14,598 nt of DNA from CAZIWW01 sp964543275 (GTDB lineage: Bacteria > Patescibacteriota > Minisyncoccia > Moranbacterales > UBA11712), in NCBI GenBank assembly GCA_964543275.1, contig CAZIWW010000020.1:1-14598 (forward strand), in the 5' to 3' direction. The notes under the pieces are model-generated. The model worked only from the letters and a program-made list of their open reading frames with translations. It did no database searches and had not been told where the DNA came from. Made by a program: the position numbers and the translations under genes. Every line of letters starts with the position of its first letter. Position 1 is the first letter of the stretch. Shown piece after piece: positions 1 to 6,017 of the stretch.

Positions 1-1
1 G

Positions 2-73
2 TGCCCTCGACAGGAATCGAACCTATATTTCAAGCTCCGCAAGCTTGCGTCCTATCCGTTGAACGACGAGGGC
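2..73 (-). tRNA. tRNA-Arg, anticodon GCG
   Basis: The reverse strand folds into a full cloverleaf. The 7-bp acceptor is GCCCTCG/CGAGGGC, the D stem is GTTC/GGAC, the anticodon stem is CAAGC/GCTTG around the loop TTGCGGA, and the T arm has loop TTCGATT. The anticodon is GCG, which reads CGC/CGU arginine codons. The D loop carries A20 and the anticodon has C35, both known arginine identity elements. The discriminator base is A at position 2; whether CCA is encoded cannot be seen because the window ends there. The 5' end lies 8 nt from the stop of the upstream membrane-protein gene, so co-transcription is possible. Most bacteria read CGN with an ACG anticodon deaminated by TadA, so GCG is less usual. 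Confidence 0.93.
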
Positions 74-81
74 GTTTTTGC

Positions 82-660
82 CTATAATCCGATGAGCATT
101 CCTAGTCTGTCAACAAAACTTATCTCCTGTCGAACTTCTGGAAGATATTGAAGGAGGACTTCGCGGATGTGAATGGGGTTGGCGTTGCCGACGGGAATGT
201 GAATGTGAGGCATAAAAGTTTTTTTGCTATGGAGGCTTAAAACTTTAAAGCCTTCTTCGACTTCGTAGAATATCCAGAAATCTTTCAAATCTTCGTACTC
301 GTACATTGTTTTGTCAACAATTACTCCATCCGGACTAATCTCCATTTTGATAATTCTCGGTTCTCTTTGAGCGTAGACATAACCCAGCATGCCGATCAAA
401 ATAAAAGTGATAGCCATTAGAATGGCGTTGGTGACCAAGGCGTAAATAATAATGGCTAAAAGAATTCCTCCTGTTATCCAGTACCAGCGACTGTCTTTTT
501 CATAATGTTCGTATTCCGGCGCTTCCCAAGAGAAAGTTGGCTCTTCTGCTTCGGGACTTTCGATAGCCAGCTTTGGTCTAGGTAAGGCGGGGGAATGTTG
601 AGGAGGGGATAATTGCCTTTTGGGTTTAGGATTTTGTTTTTTGAATCCGTCCAGGCTCAT
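82..660 (-). CDS. Two-helix membrane protein with cytoplasmic-type C-terminal domain, function unknown
   Basis: The 192-residue product starts with a proline- and charge-rich, probably disordered segment (residues 1-58). Two adjacent hydrophobic helices follow at about 60-76 and 79-97, separated by only a couple of residues, forming a hairpin. A compact C-terminal domain of about 95 residues follows (100-192), with a beta-rich pattern (KMEISPDGVIVDKTMYEYED) reminiscent of PH-like domains that follow a two-helix anchor. That resemblance is an inference from pattern only. The ATG overlaps the stop of the upstream 45-codon gene (TAATG), so the two are probably translationally coupled. I do not recognise a named family or a catalytic motif. 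Confidence 0.8.
   Translation of the reverse strand: MSLDGFKKQNPKPKRQLSPPQHSPALPRPKLAIESPEAEEPTFSWEAPEYEHYEKDSRWYWITGGILLAIIIYALVTNAILMAITFILIGMLGYVYAQREPRIIKMEISPDGVIVDKTMYEYEDLKDFWIFYEVEEGFKVLSLHSKKTFMPHIHIPVGNANPIHIREVLLQYLPEVRQEISFVDRLGMLIGL
84..113 (-). promoter_or_regulatory. Possible tRNA-Arg promoter inside the upstream gene
   Basis: On the minus strand a perfect -35 TTGACA (113-108) is followed after 18 nt by GATTAT (89-84, 4 of 6 matches to the -10 consensus). This would place a transcript start about 4 nt before the tRNA 5' end. It lies within the last codons of the neighbouring coding region, so the match may be partly fortuitous. Confidence 0.35.
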
Positions 661-797
661 TATTTTTTGAGAAGATAATAGACTCCAATCAGGATTAGCA
701 CAATCGGCACGACTGGTATGTCAATCGGGAAGTATTCTTCGATCAGCCAAACGATTCCTACAAGAATTAGAAGCCATGGCCATAGTTTTTGGTTCAT
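660..797 (-). CDS. Small two-helix membrane protein (45 aa)
   Basis: This short gene reads MNQKLWPWLLILVGIVWL, then an acidic/proline turn (EEYFPIDIP), then a second hydrophobic stretch VVPIVLILIGVYYLL and a KK end. Two transmembrane segments joined by a short loop fill nearly the whole protein, a layout common among small LiaI/LiaF-TM-like membrane proteins. The assignment to such a family is only a guess. Its TAA stop overlaps the ATG of the downstream 192-residue membrane protein by one base, which strongly supports it being a real coupled gene. No Shine-Dalgarno sequence is visible before the ATG at 797-795. Confidence 0.72.
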   Translation of the reverse strand: MNQKLWPWLLILVGIVWLIEEYFPIDIPVVPIVLILIGVYYLLKK

Positions 798-840
798 AGG
801 TTTGGTTTAATTATTATTGACGGCGATTTTGGAAGCGGGA

Positions 841-889
841 GGAATTCGCCCGCTGTTTCAGCGGGCGCTCGCCGGTGTGACGCGAATCC
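841..889. repeat. GC-rich palindromic element with a competing outer repeat
   Basis: A perfect 8-bp inverted repeat CGCCCGCT/AGCGGGCG (847-854 and 860-867) encloses a 5-nt loop. A second pair, GGAATTCGC (841-849) and GCGAATCC (882-889), complements it apart from one extra base and shares its left arm with the first hairpin, so the two folds are mutually exclusive. No T-run follows on either strand, so it does not look like a simple intrinsic terminator. It lies between tRNA-Ser(UGA) and the 45-residue membrane-protein gene. Confidence 0.5.
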
Positions 890-935
890 TAACCCTATTT
901 AGCGGAATGGCGGTTTTTCGTAACTTATGAGAAAG

Positions 936-1022
936 CGGTGGGGGAGGGATTTGAACCCCCGGTACCATTGCTGGTACTCCAGTTTTCAAGACTGGCGCGT
1001 TCGTCCACTCTGCCACCCCACC
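936..1022 (-). tRNA. tRNA-Ser, anticodon UGA
   Basis: The reverse strand forms a class II tRNA. The acceptor is GGTGGGG/CCCCACC, the anticodon stem is CCAGT/ACTGG around loop CTTGAAA (anticodon TGA, reading UCN serine codons), and a long variable arm is made by GTACC/GGTAC. The T loop is TTCAAAT. The discriminator base is G at 936, as expected for serine, and CCA is not encoded. A good -10 hexamer TATACT (1038-1033) sits so that transcription would begin about 4 nt before the mature 5' end. Confidence 0.95.
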
Positions 1023-1032
1023 AGATAATTAG

Positions 1033-1038
1033 AGTATA
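1033..1038 (-). promoter_or_regulatory. -10 element for tRNA-Ser(UGA)
   Basis: TATACT on the minus strand ends 10 nt before the tRNA 5' end at 1022, the right place for a tRNA promoter. No convincing -35 hexamer is seen 16-18 nt upstream. It overlaps the ancestral, unshifted 3' end of the GIY-YIG gene. Confidence 0.4.
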
Positions 1039-1056
1039 TGTTTTTTAAGAAATGCT

Positions 1057-1272
1057 CTACCGGATACCGGATCCAGATTTCAGATATTTTTCGAATTGGA
1101 AAGCTTTAAACTTATTTTTAAATGCAAAATAACAGATAAACGATGCTGGCAACCTATTTACAGTTGCAGGAACTAATCCATTTTGGCGTCTTAATAATTT
1201 TTCTTTAAGATCATTGGTGCGGCCGATGTAGGTTTTAAGATCTTGACACTTTAGTGCGTAAACGTACCACAT
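1057..1272 (-). CDS. GIY-YIG domain protein, C-terminus lost by frameshift
   Basis: The 71-residue product has the compact GIY-YIG nuclease-domain pattern of the UPF0213/YhbQ-like group. It begins MWYVYALK, followed by TYIGRTNDL (YIG at 15-17, R18), and ends with FEKYLKSGSG, where E61 matches the usual metal-binding glutamate. The ATG at 1272-1270 is chosen because the domain begins there; an upstream in-frame extension would run through palindromic repeats and into tRNA-Ser(GCU). After SGSG the reading frame ends as IR-stop. Removing one copy of a 7-bp tandem duplication (1059-1072) restores a typical family tail, GRAFLKKHIL, ending at 1029. The gene is therefore a recent frameshift mutant, a phase-variable state, or an assembly error. 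The family's role is poorly defined; many members are small DNA-acting proteins. Confidence 0.75.
   Translation of the reverse strand: MWYVYALKCQDLKTYIGRTNDLKEKLLRRQNGLVPATVNRLPASFICYFAFKNKFKAFQFEKYLKSGSGIR
1059..1072 (-). repeat. 7-bp tandem duplication causing the GIY-YIG frameshift
   Basis: The minus strand reads ATCCGGT twice in a row. With one copy the codons run lysine-serine-glycine-serine-glycine-arginine-alanine-phenylalanine and on to a TAA at 1031-1029. With two copies they end at a TAG (1059-1057). Confidence 0.85.
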
Positions 1273-1291
1273 GCTGATAGCGGATTTATTT

Positions 1292-1357
1292 CGCCAAAGC
1301 TTCGGCGAAGCTGAAAATGAAACTCGCCTTCGCCAAAGCTTCGCCGAAGCGAAGGCG
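1292..1357. repeat. Pair of palindromic CGCCAAAGCTTCG repeats
   Basis: Two 20-nt units (1292-1311 and 1331-1350), both beginning CGCCAAAGCTTCG, differ at a single base and lie 39 nt apart in direct orientation. The first unit contains the palindrome AGCTTCGGCGAAGCT (1298-1312). The second is nested in a 9-bp stem CGCCTTCGC/GCGAAGGCG (1325-1333 and 1349-1357) whose right arm reaches the 3' end of tRNA-Ser(GCU). Without a following T-run it is more like a REP-type dispersed palindrome than a terminator, though it could protect or process the tRNA 3' trailer. Confidence 0.65.
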
Positions 1358-1443
1358 GAGAGGGTGGGATTCGAACCCACGGACCCCTTTCAGGGTCGGC
1401 ACGTTAGCACCGTGCTGCACTAGACCAACTATGCGACCTCTCC
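1356..1443 (-). tRNA. tRNA-Ser, anticodon GCU
   Basis: This is a class II tRNA on the reverse strand. The acceptor is GGAGAGG/CCTCTCC, and the anticodon stem GCACG/CGTGC encloses loop GTGCTAA (anticodon GCT, reading AGC/AGU serine codons). The long variable arm has GACCC/GGGTC pairing, and the T stem is GTGGG/CCCAC around TTCGAAT. The discriminator is G at 1356; the next bases are CCT, so CCA is not encoded. Upstream, TTGCCA (1482-1477) and a poor -10 TAATTT (1459-1454) at 17-nt spacing could form its promoter, starting about 4 nt before the tRNA. Confidence 0.95.
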
Positions 1444-1561
1444 GTATAGTATAAAATTAACGTAAATATGGCAGTTTGGCAATTACATCGTGGGTGGGAT
1501 AGGCAGAAGCTTATAGGAGAAATAGCCTCTGTTTGTGAAGCTGCTTAGATTTAAAGTTTGG

Positions 1562-1591
1562 TACATAAGCCTACGATCGTAGATATACGCA
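1562..1591. repeat. 30-bp dyad, copy downstream of the paaX-like gene
   Basis: A perfect 12-bp palindrome CTACGATCGTAG (1571-1582) is flanked by 3-nt spacers and 6-nt arms TACATA and TACGCA. The arms pair if G-U wobbles are allowed in minus-strand RNA. It ends two bases past the stop codon of the paaX-like gene. A related dyad lies upstream of the same gene at 2207-2236; over a 33-nt alignment (1560-1592 against 2205-2237) I count 24 identities. Confidence 0.65.
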
Positions 1592-1593
1592 CC

Positions 1594-2178
1594 CTAGGGT
1601 AGATGGAAAACTTTTAATTTTCTGGCATCGTAGATTTTATCAACTAACAAATAGTTTACATTATGTCCGATACCATTTTTTTTAATATCTTTAATTATGT
1701 TCGGTGCTAAGGGATGCTTGCCTATAAAAACGCTTTTTTGAAGTTGGATATAATTTAATAAATATAGCTCCTCTCTTAACCAATTACGAGATCTTTTTTT
1801 ACTTTCAGGAATATCAAAGATGACCAGCCTGTATTTTCCGTCCCATTTTTTGTTTAGCACATTCTGTTTGGCTAAAATGCTGCTAATTAACCTCTTTCCT
1901 GTTTTTGTTAAGCTGATTTTGTTTTTTTCTTTTTCAACTATTCCTTGATTTATTAGCCGCCTAAGGCTTCCTTTCAAGGTATTTTTGTTTGGTTGCCATT
2001 GAGGGTCTAGTCCCAACAGCCTGCGTGATGGTCTGGTAAAGCTGTACTTTGGGTTAAAAAAAGACTCGAGTGTTATTTCACCTAACTCAGTTAGAGCCAA
2101 ACAGATATAGCTAGATGATTTTAAGGATTTCCGCAATATACTTTTAGTTAAACAGGTTGTAAACCTTTTACTTGGCAT
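1594..2178 (-). CDS. PaaX-like transcriptional repressor (winged helix plus Cas2-like domain)
   Basis: The 194-residue product has an N-terminal winged-helix-type region (about 25-98) that ends in GIVEKEKNKISLTKTGKRL, a typical helix-then-wing pattern. A second domain starts at WDGKYRLVIFDIPE (112-125). This is the hallmark of the PaaX central domain, which has the ferredoxin-like fold shared with Cas2. QLQKSVFIGKHPL (145-157) is also typical of the family. The protein lacks the third C-terminal domain of classical PaaX, which is about 300 residues, and nothing around it concerns phenylacetate breakdown, so the regulon is unknown. The gene is flanked on both sides by related 30-bp dyads that could be its operators. 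It is not evidence of CRISPR: no repeats or cas genes are present. No Shine-Dalgarno sequence precedes the ATG. Confidence 0.75.
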   Translation of the reverse strand: MPSKRFTTCLTKSILRKSLKSSSYICLALTELGEITLESFFNPKYSFTRPSRRLLGLDPQWQPNKNTLKGSLRRLINQGIVEKEKNKISLTKTGKRLISSILAKQNVLNKKWDGKYRLVIFDIPESKKRSRNWLREELYLLNYIQLQKSVFIGKHPLAPNIIKDIKKNGIGHNVNYLLVDKIYDARKLKVFHLP

Positions 2179-2206
2179 AGTCTAATGTTAGCATGTCTGG
2201 AGCAGG

Positions 2207-2236
2207 TACGCAAGTCTACGATCGCAGGAATGCGTA
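2207..2236. repeat. 30-bp dyad, copy upstream of the paaX-like gene
   Basis: The arrangement is TACGCA, 3 nt, CTACGATCGCAG, 3 nt, TGCGTA. The outer 6-bp arms are perfect inverted repeats and the core palindrome has one mismatched pair. It lies 28 nt before the paaX-like start codon, in the likely promoter region, and resembles the dyad at 1562-1591. Autoregulatory operator is one reading; boundary repeat of a 675-bp cassette is another. Confidence 0.65.
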
Positions 2237-2305
2237 TCTTATTAATCTTATTAATTCGTACCTTATTATTAATGTGCATCTTATTTGCGATAACAATTTT
2301 TTCTT

Positions 2306-3079
2306 TTATGTATTCAGCTTCATTGTCTGTCTAGCTATTACTGCTCCCAGAACTTTTTTGGCTCCGTTTTCTTTGAGAACTCTGGCGCATTCGAAAATAG
2401 TGGCGCCGGTAGTGGCAATGTCGTCAATAAGCAAGATAGTTTTATTGAGAAGTTTAACTTCCGATGGGGGATTGAGCTCCTTTTTTATAGTAAAAATGTT
2501 TCTAACGTTTTCCATTCTCTCTTGGTAGTTTTTTATTTTCATCTGCGGGGTGTTGTGTTTCTTTCGCTCGAGAATGTCTAGTATCTCTACCTTTATAGGC
2601 GGCGTTAATTCTTCGGAGATTTTTTCGGCAAGAAGCTGGCTTTGGTTAAACCCGCGCCAGCGCAGGCGCCTGGGATGAAGCGGCACAGGGACAATAAAGT
2701 CCGGTACTGGAAAATTATTTTTAATGATTGACTTAACGAGAATTTTTGCGAGCGGCTCTGACAAGTCAGAAACGAAGCTGTATTTAAAGTTATGAACCAG
2801 TTTTTTAACCGTCTCATTTTCGTAGGAAGCAGCCACTGCCAGAGCGTTCAAACTTTCTCTGCTTAACTTCCTGCAGGCTGGGCAGGCAAAGCCGCCCGGG
2901 GTGATATTATTCTCGCAAAAGGGGCAAATCTGGACGTTTAAAATTTCAATCTGCTTAAGGCACTCCTCGCAAAACCAAAAACCCTCTTGCTGGCAAGAGA
3001 GACAGTTTATAGGGAAGAGAGTGTCGAGGACGAAGTTTTTAGACTTTTTAACTAAGGCTAGATTTATTACCTTTAGCAT
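2306..3079 (-). CDS. comF: ComF family phosphoribosyltransferase-like protein
   Basis: The 257-residue product matches ComF/GntX proteins along its length. The N-terminal part has four CxxC pairs (26/29, 37/40, 52/55, 66/69), the usual double zinc-ribbon. The middle has the family signature VPVPLHPRRLRWRGFNQSQ, and the C-terminal PRTase signature is ILLIDDIATTGATI (about 225-238). ComF is cytoplasmic and needed for DNA uptake in competent bacteria, interacting with the import helicase system; its PRTase reaction is not well defined. Presence in a window with type IV pilus genes fits a competence link, but that is inference. The start at 3079 has no Shine-Dalgarno sequence. It is separated from clpC by 113 nt of repeat-rich DNA. 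Confidence 0.92.
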   Translation of the reverse strand: MLKVINLALVKKSKNFVLDTLFPINCLSCQQEGFWFCEECLKQIEILNVQICPFCENNITPGGFACPACRKLSRESLNALAVAASYENETVKKLVHNFKYSFVSDLSEPLAKILVKSIIKNNFPVPDFIVPVPLHPRRLRWRGFNQSQLLAEKISEELTPPIKVEILDILERKKHNTPQMKIKNYQERMENVRNIFTIKKELNPPSEVKLLNKTILLIDDIATTGATIFECARVLKENGAKKVLGAVIARQTMKLNT

Positions 3080-3096
3080 GCTACTTAGTTAAAAAT

Positions 3097-3188
3097 CCAA
3101 TACCCAATACCCAATAAAGCTCCAAATCCTAATGCCCAAGTTTAGACATTAGATATTTTAACATTAGGCGTTTTATTGAATATTGAAT
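3097..3188. repeat. Heptamer tandem repeats and inverted repeats between clpC and comF
   Basis: Positions 3097-3115 are 2.7 copies of CCAATAC, and 3175-3188 are two copies of ATTGAAT, both with 7-nt period. Between them CCTAATG (3128-3134) is complementary to CATTAGG (3162-3168), with another CATTAG at 3147-3152. No strong GC stem plus T-run is seen, so I do not call a terminator. Confidence 0.55.
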
Positions 3189-3192
3189 ATTT

Positions 3193-5655
3193 TTAGAGAT
3201 AGTTAATCCGAATATTTTTGGCGTCAGCGGTTATAATAAACCTCTTTATTTTATTGTCTTTCTCTAAAATAACCCGCGCTAGCTTGTCTTCGACGTAACG
3301 CTGAATATTTTTTCTGATTAGCCTGGCTCCTTGCGATAGGCTGGAACTGCGCCGAGCGATAAAATCAATTGCCTTCCCGTCAAAACTTATTTTAATTTTA
3401 TTTTCCGCCAACCTTTTTTTTAGTCTCTCCAACTCAAGTTTTGCTATCTCTCCTAAGTTTTCCCGGTTAAGCGGGTTAAAAACGATAACATTGTCCAAAC
3501 GATTGAGGAGTTCGGGCCGAAATTCATTTTTAATTGCTTCAAGCGCTTTGGTTTTGGCTTGATCGAAGTTTGTTTGATTGTCTGACGAGTTTGAAAAGCC
3601 AAGCGTCTTTTCGGAAACAAAGTCGCCGGAGCCGCAATTGGAAGTGAGAATAATGATTGTGTTTTGGAAGTTCACTGATTTTCCGGCAGCGTCGGTCAGG
3701 GTGCCGTCTTCCATGATTTGCAATAAAATATTTAGAAAATCCGGGTGAGCCTTTTCAACTTCGTCGAAGAGAATAACGCTGTGAGGATTGTGTCTTATTT
3801 TTTCCGTCAGTGTTCCTCCCTCGCCGTAGCCTACATAACCGGCTGGAGCTCCAACTAAGCGGGAGACGTTATGCTTTTCCATAAATTCGCTCATATCAAT
3901 TCTAATGAGAGCGTCTTGGGTTGGGAAAATCTCTTCGGCTAAAACTTTAGCCGTGTAAGTTTTTCCGACTCCCGTGGGGCCCAGAAATAGAAAGCTGCCC
4001 AGAGGCCGATTTCTGTCGGCTAGTCCGCTATAGGAGCGCAGGAGAACGGAAGCTAGATTCTCGATAGCTTTTTTTTGGCCGATTATTTTTCTTGAAAGCA
4101 AGGGAATTAACTTTTTAATTTTTTGGCCGCCGCTGATTTGGAGCTGGGAAACGGGAATGCCAGTTTGGAGAGATAGAACCTGAACAATGTCTTTTTCCGT
4201 TATGCTGGGCCGAGGGTGGGTATTAAAAAAACTGACTTCCAACTCCTTTATTTTTTTAAGTTCTGCCTCGATTTGCTTTTCTAATTCTTTGAGCTTTACC
4301 GCTTTCTCGTAATTTTCCTTAACGACCATATCTTTCTTTTGGGCAACTGTTATATCTTTTTTTTCTTCCAACCTAATCTTATCAAGAACTGTTTTTCGCA
4401 GTTGATCTTGCTTTGATTTTTTCCAGGCGGAGGCTTCGTCGATAAGGTCGATAGCCTTGTCCGGCAGATAACGGTGTGGAAGATAACGAACGCTTAACTC
4501 GACGGCTGTCTTAACGGCCGCGCTGGTTATCTTAAGTCCGTGGAATTGTTCGTAACTCTGCTTGGTATTGGTTAGCATCTTGTAGCATTCATCGGGAGTC
4601 GGCTCTTTAATTAAAACCGGCTGGAAGCGGCGCTCCAAAGCCCGATCATTTTCAAGATGTTTTTTATATTCGTCTAAAGTGGTAGCTCCGATAAGCCGGA
4701 TTTCTCCCCGCGTGAGAGCTGGCTTTAAAATGTTGGCTGCGTCCATACTTCCGGCGGCGCTGCCGGTTCCGACTAGAGTGTGAATTTCGTCAATAAATAA
4801 GATTACATTTGGATCGTCGCTACACTCCTTAATCACGCTTTTGATACGAGCTTCAAACTCTCCTCTGTAAGAGGTTCCGGCTACCATAAGACCTAAATCA
4901 AGATTGTAGATTTTTTTCCCGATGAGACTGGGCGGGACTTGGCAGGAGTTGATTTTTCTGGCTAATTCTTCCACTATGGCGGTTTTACCGATGCCCGGTT
5001 CGCCGATTAGGAGGGGATTGTTCTTGTTTCTCCGGTTTAATATGTTGATTATGCGATGAATCTCTTTTTCTCTTCCAACTATTCCTCTCTCCCTACTGGA
5101 ATAGCTGTCGTTTAGATTTTGGCTGAAGTTGTTCAAACTGATTTTCTCTTTTTTTTCCAGCTTTGGTAAATCTAAAAGATTTTCTGACAAGTTAAACACC
5201 CGTAGGATGCTCGATAAGTCTTGAGAACTTCCCAGTAGCATTTTTAGTTTTTCCACAATCTGGTTCTTGTCGCTGCGGGTGACTGACAGGATAAATTTTG
5301 TTTCTGGATTTTCATGGGTCAGGCAGGCAAAGACAATATGTTCGGTTCCCACATAAGGATAACTGAACTCCCCGGCTGTCTTAAAAGCGCTGGTAATTAT
5401 TCTGTCCAGTTTCAAGCAGAATTTGATTTTAGGCGACTTCAATATTTTTTTAAGCGAGACTGGGTTTAGATTAAGATTTTCCAAAGCCGATTTTCCAATG
5501 GATCCTTTTTGTTGGGAGACAGCCAAAAGCAGGCAGGAGATTGAAACCCCGGGAATTTTATTGTCCCGAGCGATAGCTTCCGCTTTTTCTATTGACTGCC
5601 GGGCGTGGTTTGAAAGTCTGTAATTAATTGAGGATGATAAATGATATTTCTGCAT
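3193..5655 (-). CDS. clpC: ClpC-type AAA+ protease unfoldase
   Basis: The 820-residue product has the full ClpC layout. A Clp N-domain (about 1-150) is followed by the first AAA+ module with Walker A GEPGIGKT (218-225), Walker B ILFIDE (285-290) and arginine-finger region ERRF (341-344). A short coiled middle segment (about 413-470) is much shorter than the ClpB M-domain. The second AAA+ module has Walker A GPTGVGKT (559-566), Walker B VILFDE (627-632) and a sensor-2 GAR motif (776-778). Residues TLGF (684-687) lie where ClpC carries its ClpP-docking loop (VGF in Bacillus), which supports a proteolytic partner rather than a disaggregase. No clpP lies in the window. The protein would unfold regulatory or misfolded substrates in the cytoplasm. 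It has its own promoter at 5692-5719. Confidence 0.93.
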   Translation of the reverse strand: MQKYHLSSSINYRLSNHARQSIEKAEAIARDNKIPGVSISCLLLAVSQQKGSIGKSALENLNLNPVSLKKILKSPKIKFCLKLDRIITSAFKTAGEFSYPYVGTEHIVFACLTHENPETKFILSVTRSDKNQIVEKLKMLLGSSQDLSSILRVFNLSENLLDLPKLEKKEKISLNNFSQNLNDSYSSRERGIVGREKEIHRIINILNRRNKNNPLLIGEPGIGKTAIVEELARKINSCQVPPSLIGKKIYNLDLGLMVAGTSYRGEFEARIKSVIKECSDDPNVILFIDEIHTLVGTGSAAGSMDAANILKPALTRGEIRLIGATTLDEYKKHLENDRALERRFQPVLIKEPTPDECYKMLTNTKQSYEQFHGLKITSAAVKTAVELSVRYLPHRYLPDKAIDLIDEASAWKKSKQDQLRKTVLDKIRLEEKKDITVAQKKDMVVKENYEKAVKLKELEKQIEAELKKIKELEVSFFNTHPRPSITEKDIVQVLSLQTGIPVSQLQISGGQKIKKLIPLLSRKIIGQKKAIENLASVLLRSYSGLADRNRPLGSFLFLGPTGVGKTYTAKVLAEEIFPTQDALIRIDMSEFMEKHNVSRLVGAPAGYVGYGEGGTLTEKIRHNPHSVILFDEVEKAHPDFLNILLQIMEDGTLTDAAGKSVNFQNTIIILTSNCGSGDFVSEKTLGFSNSSDNQTNFDQAKTKALEAIKNEFRPELLNRLDNVIVFNPLNRENLGEIAKLELERLKKRLAENKIKISFDGKAIDFIARRSSSLSQGARLIRKNIQRYVEDKLARVILEKDNKIKRFIITADAKNIRINYL

Positions 5656-5691
5656 AACGTTGGTTTTCTCTTAACTAAGGTTCCTTGAGTT

Positions 5692-5719
5692 ATTTTAGCA
5701 AAGACAGCCGTTGTGTCAA
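5692..5719 (-). promoter_or_regulatory. clpC promoter, consensus -35 with extended -10
   Basis: The minus strand has a perfect TTGACA (5719-5714), a 16-nt spacer, and TAAAAT (5697-5692) preceded by TGC, an extended -10. Transcription would start about 30 nt before the clpC ATG. No heat-shock operator of the CtsR or CIRCE type is evident. Confidence 0.65.
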
Positions 5720-5831
5720 AGTTGGATTACGCGACGCGCGGCGTGCGATATAATATTAACTTAAATGTTGCTTTCCATGGTCCGCGAGGCGTCTCCTTTA
5801 GCGTTTCATTGTGGATAACTTAACTCTTTCC

Positions 5832-5860
5832 TTGCGCTGTTTTCTTGGGTATGTTAAAAT
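5832..5860 (+). promoter_or_regulatory. Distal promoter for the pilus locus
   Basis: TTGCGC (5832-5837), a 17-nt spacer and TAAAAT (5855-5860), with TG at 5852-5853 forming an extended -10. Transcripts would begin near 5867 and carry a leader of about 150 nt before pilM. No convincing gene lies in that leader. Confidence 0.5.
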
Positions 5861-5961
5861 TAAACTAAACACAGCATTAAATTTACGCGTGAATACAAAA
5901 ATAAAAATGACTTACATATGCGCGCAATTAAGAAAGATGATGTTTCCCGGCAGGTTAATTC

Positions 5962-5997
5962 AAGCTCCCTGTTTTAATTTGATTGGCGGGCTTTTTT
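5962..5997 (+). terminator. Possible attenuator-like hairpin in the pilM leader
   Basis: AAGCTCCC (5962-5969) can pair with GGCGGGCTT (5985-5993), with one G-U pair and one mismatch, and the right arm runs into six T residues (5992-5997). The loop is about 15 nt and the stem is imperfect. It lies between the distal promoter and pilM, and its right arm overlaps the proximal -35. Confidence 0.3.
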
Positions 5998-6011
5998 ATT
6001 TGGATTAAAAT
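5983..6011 (+). promoter_or_regulatory. Proximal pilM promoter giving a leaderless transcript
   Basis: TTGGCG (5983-5988), a 17-nt spacer and TAAAAT (6006-6011). With the usual 6-7 nt offset the start point falls on the A of the pilM ATG at 6018. No Shine-Dalgarno sequence precedes that ATG, consistent with leaderless translation. Confidence 0.45.
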
Positions 6012-6017
6012 TTATTA

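Noticed and set aside
1273..1380. N-terminal extension of the GIY-YIG gene to an upstream start
   Set aside because: The extension runs through palindromic repeats and into tRNA-Ser(GCU), and the domain begins at the ATG at 1272.
1468..1548. 26-codon plus-strand ORF between tRNA-Ser(GCU) and the paaX-like gene
   Set aside because: It has no ribosome-binding site, is too short to judge, and lies over the likely tRNA promoter region.
1594..2178. Cas2 or a CRISPR adaptation remnant
   Set aside because: The Cas2-like fold is the normal PaaX second domain and is preceded by a winged-helix region. No cas1, repeats or spacers are in the window.
2193..2528. Plus-strand open frame of 111 codons
   Set aside because: It overlaps the dyad and the 3' end of comF on the other strand, has no family features, and reads as a shadow of comF.
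3128..3168. Intrinsic terminator after clpC
   Set aside because: The 7-bp AT-rich stem has a 27-nt loop and no T-run follows on the minus strand.
5811..6008. 65-codon open frame before pilM
   Set aside because: It spans a promoter and a hairpin-T element, has no ribosome-binding site and no protein-like pattern; better read as leader DNA.
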